From assembly GCF_027158485.1 (NCBI RefSeq), contig NZ_JAMKYJ010000011.1: a DNA stretch of 64,000 nt; one strand, 5' to 3'. Of this stretch, positions 18,216 to 26,733 are shown piece after piece. Each line of letters starts with the position of its first letter. Position 1 is the stretch's first letter. This DNA is from Oxalobacter formigenes. Its GTDB lineage: Bacteria; Pseudomonadota; Gammaproteobacteria; Burkholderiales; Burkholderiaceae_D. Below the pieces are notes generated by a model. The model searched no databases, was not told the DNA's origin, and saw only the letters and a program-made list of their open reading frames with translations. Position numbers and translations under genes: made by a program.

Positions 18216-21200
18216 TTATTTTAATGAAAAATCGACGCGGTTGCCGGAATCGTTGCCTTCGGTTTTCTTTGCCTTGCTGGCTAACAGGAAGAGTCTTTCT
18301 TCAGGAATCTTTCCATCCGTGATCAGCCATTCTTTTACGACCCGCGCTCTCTGGTTCGCCAGCTGGATCAGGTCATCGGACTTTCCTGAAAAATGTTGGG
18401 ACAACAGTTTTTCCATTTCCGGCACAGGCACCGATTTGGAAAACCCTATCCAGTTTTTGGGCTTTTCGAAATCTTCATTACTGTAAAGGCGCTTCAATAA
18501 ATCCGGATATTCCTTGTCAGTAACGACCACCTTGGCGTCTCCCGCCTTTTTACCGAGGTCTTTCGCTTTCATTTCCCGCAGCTTTTTCATGATCGTCAAT
18601 TTGCTGTCGACGACAGGATCGTATTTCCCGGTAATTTCCAGCGTCAGGGCCGGTCTGTTTTCCAGCGCTTTCGCCAGTGCTTCCAGTTTTTTCTGTTCAC
18701 TTGCGGTAATCGCATGACTTCCCGGCTCGAAAGTCACAAACGACAATTCCGCGTCATTTCCAACGAGTGCCCCCAGCAGCTTGAACGGTGCCGTGACTGC
18801 CTTCGTCAACAGATTGACGAACATCTTGAACACAATGCCCCCCACGGAAAACTCGGGATCGTTCAACGAACCGCCCACGGGAAGGTTGATGTCGATGACG
18901 CCATTCCTGTCTTTCAACAAGGCGAGCGCGAGACGAACAGGCAAATGAACGGCATCCGCACTTTCGACTTCATCACCCAGTGTCAGCTGGTCGAGAACCA
19001 GTGAATTTTCCGCCGTCAACTGATCGTTCAAAACCTTGTAATGGACATCGAAGGAAAGCTTGCCCTTTTCAATGCCATACCCGATGTATTTTCCGGAATA
19101 GGCGGAAAACTGCGCCAGTTCCATTCCTTTTACGTTGGCCTTGATGTCGAGCGCAAGCTTATCGCTTAAAGGATTCAACTCCCCTGCAATCGTCAGCGGC
19201 GCACCATTGACGCGGCCTTTCACGTCGACTGTCGCCTGCTTGCTGGCATCCGTTGACAGGTTGTTGATCGAGCCTCTCAAATTCACCAGATTGGCGGTAT
19301 AGCGGGGCTGGATGAAATTATCCGAGAACCGGATCTTTCCGTTTCTGATCAGCCATTTTTTGATCAGGATGGAATAATTTTTCTTGTCTGCTTTCAATTG
19401 GTCAGCCTGACCGCTATCGGCAGATTGTTGTGCCGTTTGTTGTGCAACTGCCGTCCCGGCTGCCGGTGTTTTTCCGTTATCTTTTTCCTCGTTTTGCGTC
19501 AGGCTCTTCTGGCCGCCTGTTTCGCTTCGCATGACATCCTGCAAATTCAGGCGTCCTTTTGAACTCAGGATGACTCTGGCCATCAGATTGTTCAGCGTTA
19601 CCTGATCAACGACTACGGAGAGCGGCGACAGGTTCACCCGAACGCCTTTCAGGGACAGGTCACCCCAGTTCACGAACGGCTGCCGCGTCACCTGATCGAC
19701 CGTCACAAGACGGGAGAGGCCCGCATTGCCCGTAAACTGGCCCTCCAAGCCACGATTTCGTGCTTCTGCGAATTTCAGTTTTCCGGCAAGCGACAAATTG
19801 GCCTGACGCAAGGACAAGTTCACGTACTCTTCAATGTAAGGCTGCACGGCACGGATATCGACATTTTTGATATCCAGATCGAGATCGGCTTTCAGTGGCA
19901 CCGGCTCGACCGTTCCCCTGATATCCAGTTTGCCCTTTTCGTTGATATTGGCCGCGACCGTTATGGCAACCGGTTCATTCAATTTGCTTGAAATATGGTC
20001 TGCGGACACGTCCAGTTTCGTGACACGGGTCACGACCGGTTTTCCGGCAACCCTGTTTTCAAAGTAAAGCGACCAGTCATCCAATTCAAAACGGGCGATG
20101 GAATAATTGAAACCGGCTTGTGCGGCAGCATCGTCCATCGTTTTTTTAGCCGTTTTTTTGGCGTCCTTATCCGCTATGTCGAGTTTGCCATGAACGAATT
20201 TGATATCCGTATTCGCTGACACGATTTTTTCGACAGTCATGTCCCGTTTCGGAAGATCCAGAACCAGCTTGTCCACGACCAGTCCGAAGTTTTTCACGGA
20301 GAAATTCGCCGGTACGGCATTGGTCTGATCCCTGATCTGTAACTGGCCTTCCGTAACGGTCAATTTGTCCAGTGCCAGATTGAAAGGCATGCCTTGACCG
20401 TCCTGACCGGAGGCATCTGCCTGCGACGTTTCTTTTTGCGGTTTGCTTTTTCCGTTTACCGTCGCGAACATCCGTTCGAAATTCCATTGACCTTTTCTGT
20501 TGCGGTCCAGAGATACGACTGGATATTTCAGCTCGACCAGATTGACGGCCAGATTTCCGGAAAGGACATCGCTCTTGTCGATTTTGACATCCAGTTCCGG
20601 TATTTTCAGCAAATCGGCACCATTCAGGTCAGCCAGCTGGAATGCATCGAGATCGATCCTGCCTTCCACGAAAAGACCCATTTTCCCTTCTTCGGGCTTG
20701 ACGAAGCCGATCTCAAGATCGGTGGACAGCTTGCCGTCCTTCAGTTTGAAACCGGGTTTGAAAGGCAAATAACTTATGTATGAAACCAGATCAATACTGT
20801 CCAGCTTGAGATTGACGGTTCCATCCCGTTCCCTGAAAAACGGCCTTGTTTTGCCGGATATCTCGATTTTTTCATTATTGACCTTCGCGGACAGGGCCAG
20901 ATCGACGAAGATATTGACCTGTGACGGCAGGGAAGAAATGAACGGTATCGTCAGATTCAGCTCATCGACAAAGTGCCGCTTGTTTTTCGGCTTGTCGTCG
21001 AACTCGACCAGCCCGTTTTTGATCTGGATATTATTGACGGCAAACTTCGCGGATGAATCGTCTTCTTTCGGCTCCATTGCGAAAGCGACGAAATCATCGA
21101 TGTTGTAACGGTTGTCTTCCTGCCGTTCCAGACGGATTTTCGGATTGGTCAGCGTAAGTTTTTCAACGACAGGCGCCAACCGGAAATACGATTCAGCTGA

Positions 21201-21497
21201 AAAATCGACGAGTAAATGATCGAACGAGGCAAAACCGTTTTCCGAACCATGTTCGGAAAGCTGCATTCCCTCGAAATCGGCTGTCAGCGTAAATGGATTG
21301 AACGAGACTTTTGTAAAACTGAGTTTTCTCTGGAATTTTTCGGCAACGAATTCCTGTGCCTTTTTATTGATGAGGTCGGGAACGATAAAAAAACCCGTCA
21401 GACCATACGCAACCAGCAAAACAATGAAGATAATCTGGAACCATTTGGCAAAACGGTTTCGCCAGAACGGTGGTATGCGCTTCAACGGATTTTCCAC
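18216..21497 (-). CDS. Very large DUF748/AsmA-like envelope protein B
   Basis: 1093 aa from GTG 21497, chosen because AAGGAG lies 6 nt upstream and the protein then begins MENPLKR just before the membrane helix (FQIIFIVLLVAYGLTGFFIV). The architecture matches its neighbour: N-terminal anchor, AsmA-like beta repeats (LDLDIKNVDIRAVQPYIEEY), a low-complexity Ala/Gln/Asp linker, the QFSAYSGKYIGYGIEKGKL segment, and an OmpA-like C-terminus (FEPGSHAITASEQKKLEAL). Only 41 bp separate the two genes. An inter-membrane or peptidoglycan-associated role is inferred from the family. Confidence 0.85.
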   Translation of the reverse strand: MENPLKRIPPFWRNRFAKWFQIIFIVLLVAYGLTGFFIVPDLINKKAQEFVAEKFQRKLSFTKVSFNPFTLTADFEGMQLSEHGSENGFASFDHLLVDFSAESYFRLAPVVEKLTLTNPKIRLERQEDNRYNIDDFVAFAMEPKEDDSSAKFAVNNIQIKNGLVEFDDKPKNKRHFVDELNLTIPFISSLPSQVNIFVDLALSAKVNNEKIEISGKTRPFFRERDGTVNLKLDSIDLVSYISYLPFKPGFKLKDGKLSTDLEIGFVKPEEGKMGLFVEGRIDLDAFQLADLNGADLLKIPELDVKIDKSDVLSGNLAVNLVELKYPVVSLDRNRKGQWNFERMFATVNGKSKPQKETSQADASGQDGQGMPFNLALDKLTVTEGQLQIRDQTNAVPANFSVKNFGLVVDKLVLDLPKRDMTVEKIVSANTDIKFVHGKLDIADKDAKKTAKKTMDDAAAQAGFNYSIARFELDDWSLYFENRVAGKPVVTRVTKLDVSADHISSKLNEPVAITVAANINEKGKLDIRGTVEPVPLKADLDLDIKNVDIRAVQPYIEEYVNLSLRQANLSLAGKLKFAEARNRGLEGQFTGNAGLSRLVTVDQVTRQPFVNWGDLSLKGVRVNLSPLSVVVDQVTLNNLMARVILSSKGRLNLQDVMRSETGGQKSLTQNEEKDNGKTPAAGTAVAQQTAQQSADSGQADQLKADKKNYSILIKKWLIRNGKIRFSDNFIQPRYTANLVNLRGSINNLSTDASKQATVDVKGRVNGAPLTIAGELNPLSDKLALDIKANVKGMELAQFSAYSGKYIGYGIEKGKLSFDVHYKVLNDQLTAENSLVLDQLTLGDEVESADAVHLPVRLALALLKDRNGVIDINLPVGGSLNDPEFSVGGIVFKMFVNLLTKAVTAPFKLLGALVGNDAELSFVTFEPGSHAITASEQKKLEALAKALENRPALTLEITGKYDPVVDSKLTIMKKLREMKAKDLGKKAGDAKVVVTDKEYPDLLKRLYSNEDFEKPKNWIGFSKSVPVPEMEKLLSQHFSGKSDDLIQLANQRARVVKEWLITDGKIPEERLFLLASKAKKTEGNDSGNRVDFSLK

Positions 21498-21592
21498 TTC
21501 ATTCTCCTTGTGACACGATCGTTTCTGCCGATAATACCTGCCCTGAATAAAGCCGGGTCTTAAAACCCATATTAAATAAAATCCGCCAATAA

Positions 21593-21628
21593 ATAAACAG
21601 CCGGTTTGCACATAAAGCAAACCGGCTG
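21593..21628 (-). terminator. Terminator downstream of cysE
   Basis: Perfect 12-bp inverted repeat CAGCCGGTTTGC (21598-21609), 7-nt loop, GCAAACCGGCTG (21617-21628). Read on the minus strand it is followed by TTTATTTATT. Confidence 0.85.
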
Positions 21629-21659
21629 CAGAAAAACAATGTTTTTACGGCAATCCGTC

Positions 21660-22409
21660 TTATTCGACGAGTTTGTTCAGTTGTTCAGGGCTGACTTTCG
21701 CCTCTTCCGGCAGGGATTCAAGCTTGATATCAGCTGCTTCCAGTGCGGAAATAATGTTTTTCAACTGATGCTCCTGCGCCGCGGCATTATTGATCAGGCC
21801 ACGCAATGCCTTGATGAGGGGATCGTCCCCGTTCGGCGTAATGCCGTAAGACGAAAACAGGGCACTGGCAGCATCTTTTTCGTCCCTGTTTTCTTCTTTT
21901 TGAATGATCCTAGCAGGATTGCCGACAGCCGTCGCGCCAGCAGGCACTTCCTTGACGACAACGGCATTCGAACCGACCTTCGCCATTTCGCCGACGGTAA
22001 AACTGCCCAGCACCTTGGCTCCGGCCCCGATAATGACGCCCTTCCCAAGCGTTGGGTGGCGTTTTTTGCCCTTCGTCAGCGACGTGCCGCCGAGAGTCAC
22101 TTCCTGATAAATCGTGCAATCGTCGCCCACTTCAGCCGTTTCGCCAATGACGACACCCATGCCGTGATCGATAAACACCCGGCGTCCTATAACCGCCCCC
22201 GGATGGATCTCGATTCCCGTCAGGATGCGCGCCAGATGGGAAATGAAACGGGCAAGCCATTTCAGCCCGTGCTTCCAGCACCAGTGCGCCATCCTGTGTA
22301 CCAGAATAGCCTGAAACCCCGGGTAACAGGTAATGACCTCCCAGGTATTGCGGGCAGCAGGATCACGGGCGATGATGCTTCTGATATCTTCGCGAAGATG
22401 GCGGAACAT
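21660..22409 (-). CDS. cysE: Serine O-acetyltransferase
   Basis: Makes O-acetylserine, the precursor for cysteine synthesis. The N-terminal helical domain (FRHLREDIRSII) is followed by the left-handed beta-helix with hexapeptide repeats (IEIHPGAVIGRRVFIDHGMGVV and onwards). The catalytic histidine is in FIDHGMG. The 249-aa length and the variable helical C-terminal extension (after RIIQKEENRD) are usual for the short CysE. The sulfur regulator gene cysB is also in this window at 50429-51370. Confidence 0.95.
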   Translation of the reverse strand: MFRHLREDIRSIIARDPAARNTWEVITCYPGFQAILVHRMAHWCWKHGLKWLARFISHLARILTGIEIHPGAVIGRRVFIDHGMGVVIGETAEVGDDCTIYQEVTLGGTSLTKGKKRHPTLGKGVIIGAGAKVLGSFTVGEMAKVGSNAVVVKEVPAGATAVGNPARIIQKEENRDEKDAASALFSSYGITPNGDDPLIKALRGLINNAAAQEHQLKNIISALEAADIKLESLPEEAKVSPEQLNKLVE

Positions 22410-22475
22410 GTGTTTGACAGATAATTAACAAAAGAGCCAGATAATAACCGTTTCGGCAAAATTCTGCACGTCCAT

Positions 22476-23225
22476 TTAGTCCTGTCGCATTTTCATGATG
22501 CGCTGGCGACGGGCCTCATACAGGCAAATGCCGGAAGCCACGGAAATGTTCAGGCTTTCAACGGAACCGAACATCGGAATGGCGACCAGTTGATCACAGT
22601 TTTCACGAGTCAGACGGCGGATGCCTTCGCCTTCGGAACCCATGACGAATGCCACGCCACCCGAGTAATCCGGTTCATACAGGCTTTCTTCCGCATCATC
22701 GGTTGTACCGACGACCCAGATATCGCGTTCCTGCAGCTGGCGCAACGTCCTTGCCAGATTCGTGACGGTAATGTACGGAACGGTTTCAGCCGCACCACTC
22801 GCCACCTTCTGAACAGTGGCATTGATGCCCACAGCCCTGTCTTTCGGCGCGATCACGGCATGGGCGCCGACGCTGTCTGCCACACGCAGGCAGGCGCCCA
22901 GATTATGCGGATCGGTGATGCCGTCCAGAACGAGCAACAGGGGCGCACCCTCGATAGCGTCCAGCAATTCATCCAGATTGCGCGCCAGCGAAACGGGTGC
23001 CGCCATCGCGACAACCCCCTGATGGCGTCGGGTGCCCACCATCTTGTCCAGACGCGCACCGTCCGCCTGAATGATCCGGACACCGGCCGCCTTGGCGACT
23101 TTGAGCAAGTCCTGCATCCTGCGGTCAGACCGCTCGGCATCGACGTAAAGTTCTTCGACGGAAGAGGCTTCATGGCGCAAACGCGACGTGACGGCATGGA
23201 AGCCGAATATGACTTTATTTTTCAT
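22476..23225 (-). CDS. rlmB: 23S rRNA (guanosine-2'-O-)-methyltransferase RlmB (SpoU/TrmH family)
   Basis: Methylates the 2'-OH of G2251 in 23S rRNA. The SpoU SAM-binding knot motifs are present: NLGACLRVADSVGA, VMGSEGEGIRRL and the C-terminal SLNISVASGICLYE. An N-terminal substrate-binding domain starts MKNKVIFGFHAV. ATG 23225 gives the normal 249 aa; a longer frame with an upstream start exists but would add a tail absent from the family. It follows rnr by 31 bp, the usual rnr-rlmB operon. Confidence 0.95.
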   Translation of the reverse strand: MKNKVIFGFHAVTSRLRHEASSVEELYVDAERSDRRMQDLLKVAKAAGVRIIQADGARLDKMVGTRRHQGVVAMAAPVSLARNLDELLDAIEGAPLLLVLDGITDPHNLGACLRVADSVGAHAVIAPKDRAVGINATVQKVASGAAETVPYITVTNLARTLRQLQERDIWVVGTTDDAEESLYEPDYSGGVAFVMGSEGEGIRRLTRENCDQLVAIPMFGSVESLNISVASGICLYEARRQRIMKMRQD

Positions 23226-23256
23226 TTTTACTTTCTGCACTATCTGCAATAAACAT

Positions 23257-25638
23257 TCAGCGGGATTTCCGTCTGCGTGAAAACGGACGCCCTTCAACTT
23301 TTTCGTCCTTGTCGGTCAGCGTCGCAATATTCCGTTTCTTGTACCGGTCGAAAATAACATGCTGGGCCGGTTCGGTATTCACCGTTTCGCCTTCCTTCTT
23401 GTCGGAGGCCTTGAACGGCCCGTCAATCAGTCGCAAATCGATCTGTCGGGCATCCATATCGACCCGGCTGACCTGAACGATCACCCGGTCGGTCAACTGG
23501 TACCGGACACCGGAACTCTCGCCTTTCAGCTCGTGGCGCACTTCGTCGAAATGATAGTAATCGTGCCCCAATTCCCCGATATGCACCAGCCCTTCAATAA
23601 ACAGGTCGTCCAGCTGCACGAAAATGCCGAAACCGGTCACACCGGAAATGGTGCCCGTGAAGTGCTCGCCCAGCTTGTCGCGGATGAAGTAACACTTCAG
23701 CCATGCCTCGACGTCACGTGAAGCATCGTCGGCGCGCCGTTCATTGGCGGAACAATGCAAACCGAGCGCTTCCCAAATTGCCTGTTCGGCAGTTTGTTTG
23801 TTTTTGCTTTTTTCCTTCGACAATAACTGTTTGCGGATCGAACTCGGCACATTGGTGTTCAACAGGCGCTTGTCGATGCCACTTGGCACATAGCGTTTGC
23901 CGAGCAAGAGCGCCTTGATGACCCGGTGCGTCAGCAAATCGGGATAACGGCGGATCGGACTGGTGAAATGGGTGTAAGCCCCGTAAGACAGACCGAAATG
24001 GCCGATATTGTCCGGGCTGTACATCGCCTGTTGCATCGAACGCAGCAGCATGGTTTGCAACAAGGGTGCGTCCGGCCGCTCGTCAATCTGTTTGATCAAC
24101 ACGGCGTAATCCGACGGACTTGGAGAATCGCCTCCGGCCAGCGACAAGCCGAGTTGTGCCAGAAACGATCTGACCTGTTCCAGCTTCTGCTCGTTCGGCT
24201 GTGCGTGAACACGATACGTTCCAGGATGATTATGCGTCTTGATGAAATCGGCCGCACAAACGTTGGCCACCAGCATGCATTCCTCAATCAGCTTGTGAGC
24301 ATCGTTGCGCACTCTCGGCAATATTTTTTCGATCTTGCCTGCGGCATTGCTGACAATGTAGGTTTCGACCGTTTCAAAATCGATCGCTCCGCGTTCTTCG
24401 CGTGCTTTTGCCAGCACCTTGTACAGCCCGTACAAATCCAGCAGATGCGGCACGAGACTTGAATAAACGATCGCTTCGGGCCCTTTCTGGCTTTTCAGGA
24501 TCGCCGCCACTTCCGTATAGGTCAGGCGTGCGGCCGAATGCATCACGGCCGGATAGAACTGGTAAGCCTCTACCTGTCCATTCGGGTAAACCAGCGCATC
24601 GCATACCAGCACCAGCCGATCGACGCCCGGGTTCAGCGAACACAGGCCGTTCGACAATTTTTCCGGCAGCATCGGAATGACGCGACGCGGGAAATAAACC
24701 GAAGTCGCCCTTAACAAGGCATCCGAATCGATCGGTTCGTTCGGTTTGACGTAATGGCTGACGTCGGCAATCGCGACGATCAGGCGATACGCCGTTTCAT
24801 CGCCGATCTTGACCGGTTCGCAATACACGGCATCGTCGAAATCGCGGGCGTCTTCACCGTCGATCGTCACCAGAGGCACATCGCGCAAATCGACCCGCCC
24901 GGCATAATCTTCCGGCAAAACCGTATCCGACAGACGTGCCGCCGCATCCATGCAGGCCTTGGAAAATACATGAGGCAAGCCGAATTTACGGACAGCGATC
25001 TCGATTTCGATACCCGGATCGTCGATATTGCCGACCACCTCGACAATGCGGGCAATCGGCTGCGAGTAGCGGGACGGCTGCGTGATCAGTTCGGCATTGA
25101 CAATCTGGCCTGCCTTGGCATTACCGGGAGAACCTTCTACCAGAATGTCGTGGACGATACGCTTGTCTTCCGGAGCGATCAGCCAGACACCGTTTTCATT
25201 GATCAGGCGGCCGACGATATGCGTATGGGCGCGAGTCAATACCGAGACGATAAGCCCTTCGGGTCGTCCCCGCTTGTCGACATTGACCACACGAACCTGC
25301 ACCTTGTCGTTATGCATGACCTTGTGCATCTCGTTTTCCGACAGGAAAATATCGTCTCCGCCCTCTTCGGGAATGACGAAACCGTAACCGTCCGGATGGC
25401 TGTGAACATAACCGGTGATGAAATGGGTCGATTTGTCGACCTTGTAATTGCCTTTTGCGTCGCATAAAAGCTGACCGTCGCGCTCCATCGCGTCCAGTCT
25501 CTTCAACAAACCGTCCATCTCGGTTCTTTTGACATGCAACTCCCGCGCGATGACTCTGGCATTGCTGCCCTTTTCTGCTTCACGCACGGTGTCGAGAATT
25601 TCTTCCCGGCTGGGGATGGAATAAGGATATTTTTTCAA
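23257..25638 (-). CDS. rnr: Ribonuclease R
   Basis: Processive 3'-5' exoribonuclease able to degrade structured RNA, active in quality control and cold shock. Domains in order: N-terminal winged-helix (residues 1-80), cold-shock OB folds with GYGFVIPEEGG, the RNB catalytic domain with DARDFDDAVYC and FPRRVIPMLPEKLSNGLCSL, a C-terminal S1 domain (TGTISGVTGFGIFVQLDD), and a basic tail ending FSRRRKSR. At 793 aa it is complete. The start appears to be TTG 25638, as no in-frame ATG precedes the conserved region. Confidence 0.97.
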   Translation of the reverse strand: MKKYPYSIPSREEILDTVREAEKGSNARVIARELHVKRTEMDGLLKRLDAMERDGQLLCDAKGNYKVDKSTHFITGYVHSHPDGYGFVIPEEGGDDIFLSENEMHKVMHNDKVQVRVVNVDKRGRPEGLIVSVLTRAHTHIVGRLINENGVWLIAPEDKRIVHDILVEGSPGNAKAGQIVNAELITQPSRYSQPIARIVEVVGNIDDPGIEIEIAVRKFGLPHVFSKACMDAAARLSDTVLPEDYAGRVDLRDVPLVTIDGEDARDFDDAVYCEPVKIGDETAYRLIVAIADVSHYVKPNEPIDSDALLRATSVYFPRRVIPMLPEKLSNGLCSLNPGVDRLVLVCDALVYPNGQVEAYQFYPAVMHSAARLTYTEVAAILKSQKGPEAIVYSSLVPHLLDLYGLYKVLAKAREERGAIDFETVETYIVSNAAGKIEKILPRVRNDAHKLIEECMLVANVCAADFIKTHNHPGTYRVHAQPNEQKLEQVRSFLAQLGLSLAGGDSPSPSDYAVLIKQIDERPDAPLLQTMLLRSMQQAMYSPDNIGHFGLSYGAYTHFTSPIRRYPDLLTHRVIKALLLGKRYVPSGIDKRLLNTNVPSSIRKQLLSKEKSKNKQTAEQAIWEALGLHCSANERRADDASRDVEAWLKCYFIRDKLGEHFTGTISGVTGFGIFVQLDDLFIEGLVHIGELGHDYYHFDEVRHELKGESSGVRYQLTDRVIVQVSRVDMDARQIDLRLIDGPFKASDKKEGETVNTEPAQHVIFDRYKKRNIATLTDKDEKVEGRPFSRRRKSR

Positions 25639-25840
25639 ATGAATTCTTAATAAAATGGGTGGACAGTCGACATTTTAACAACTTCATCATGCTTTTTTTC
25701 AACAGATTCGGCAAGATGATTGACATGTTTGTATATCACGCTATAATCGCAGTCTTGCATTTGCGAATCAACAAGAACTGAATGCAATTTGTCACTGTTC
25801 AGTTCTTCCGGTTGCAAATATAATATCAGATGTGCAGATT

Positions 25841-25925
25841 GCCCACGTGGCGGAATTGGTAGACGCGCATGGTTCAGGTCCATGTGCCGCAAGGTGTGGG
25901 GGTTCAAATCCCTCCGTGGGCACCA
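25841..25925 (+). tRNA. tRNA-Leu (anticodon CAG)
   Basis: 85-nt class II tRNA. The acceptor stem GCCCACG pairs with CGTGGGC, and CCA is encoded at 25923-25925. The anticodon stem CATGG/CCATG encloses TTCAGGT with anticodon CAG at 25875-25877. It has a long variable arm, and GGTTCAAATCC forms the T arm. It reads CUG codons. The AT-rich RT-nuclease insertion begins directly beyond its terminator, so it probably marks an integration site. Confidence 0.98.
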
Positions 25926-25946
25926 TCACCGCAAAAGATACAGCAG

Positions 25947-25983
25947 AAAGCCTTGAAAACATTGAGTTTCAGGGCTTTTTTGT
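25947..25983 (+). terminator. Terminator after tRNA-Leu
   Basis: AAAGCCTTGAAA (25947-25958) pairs with TTTCAGGGCTTT with one G-T wobble and is followed by a T-run. Confidence 0.85.
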
Positions 25984-26028
25984 TGCTCAAGATATAATTT
26001 TAACGCATTCAACACAGTTTTCTAAATA

Positions 26029-26733
26029 TCATAGATAATTACGTGGTTGGCAAACATAATCTACGATATCGTCAAATAATTCTGAAGCGCTCTTTCCAGC
26101 AATTGATAAGCAACACATGTCTAAATTGTATGTCCACAGCAACCCAACTCGTGGATTTAGTAAAGCAATTTCGTTGATAGTAGAAATGGGTTGTAACCTA
26201 TTCAACGCACAATATGTCAGAACTTGTCTCAAATCCGATATACGAAATGGGCGATTACCTGCTTTAATTTCGTAAAGCGTTTGACCTACTATTAAGTCAC
26301 CTTCTGCAGCCATTATTTCTCCGCATCCAGCAAATTTTGGACGTAAAATTGTGTCGTTCATGACCCCAACTGAAGAAAAATAATCATAAAGCCGGCCAGC
26401 TAAAGTCATCGCTTCTAAAATATCATTTTCGGTGAGTTGATAAGTATTTAGATTATTCTGAAATCTTGATATGTATGCTGTCGCAGTCTCAATTCCATTC
26501 TCTACATAGGCTTTTAATACATTATTATTTTCCCCTGCTTTGACGATATTTGTAAAAGCAACAAATGCAAGCTCATTTATAAAAGCTCGAGAAAAACGAT
26601 ATGCGTTTGTTTTAATTGGTTCCCATTTTTGTAGGATGTGAGCATGCTGAGCACGCCAAAAGGTCTCCCCCATTGGCGCAATATCTCGCCAAAACGAAGA
26701 ATGTTTCTGAGCTAATTGACGTTCCGAAATCAT
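26029..26733 (-). CDS. Putative PD-(D/E)XK nuclease partner of the reverse transcriptase
   Basis: 234 aa with no recognised named family, but a full nuclease signature is visible. A helical N-terminal half is followed by GDLIVGQTLYEIKAG, giving Asp146, Glu155 and Lys157 (the D...ExK core). Helix DLRQVLTYCAL follows with the QxxxY motif (Gln170, Tyr174) typical of RecB/Cas4-type PD-(D/E)XK nucleases. A Glu at 55 could complete the site. The start is placed at ATG 26733, which overlaps the RT stop as ATGA (coupled translation). A longer frame starting at 26748 is less likely. The codons are AT-rich like the RT and unlike the flanks. The nuclease function is inferred from motifs only. Confidence 0.75.
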   Translation of the reverse strand: MISERQLAQKHSSFWRDIAPMGETFWRAQHAHILQKWEPIKTNAYRFSRAFINELAFVAFTNIVKAGENNNVLKAYVENGIETATAYISRFQNNLNTYQLTENDILEAMTLAGRLYDYFSSVGVMNDTILRPKFAGCGEIMAAEGDLIVGQTLYEIKAGNRPFRISDLRQVLTYCALNRLQPISTINEIALLNPRVGLLWTYNLDMCCLSIAGKSASELFDDIVDYVCQPRNYL

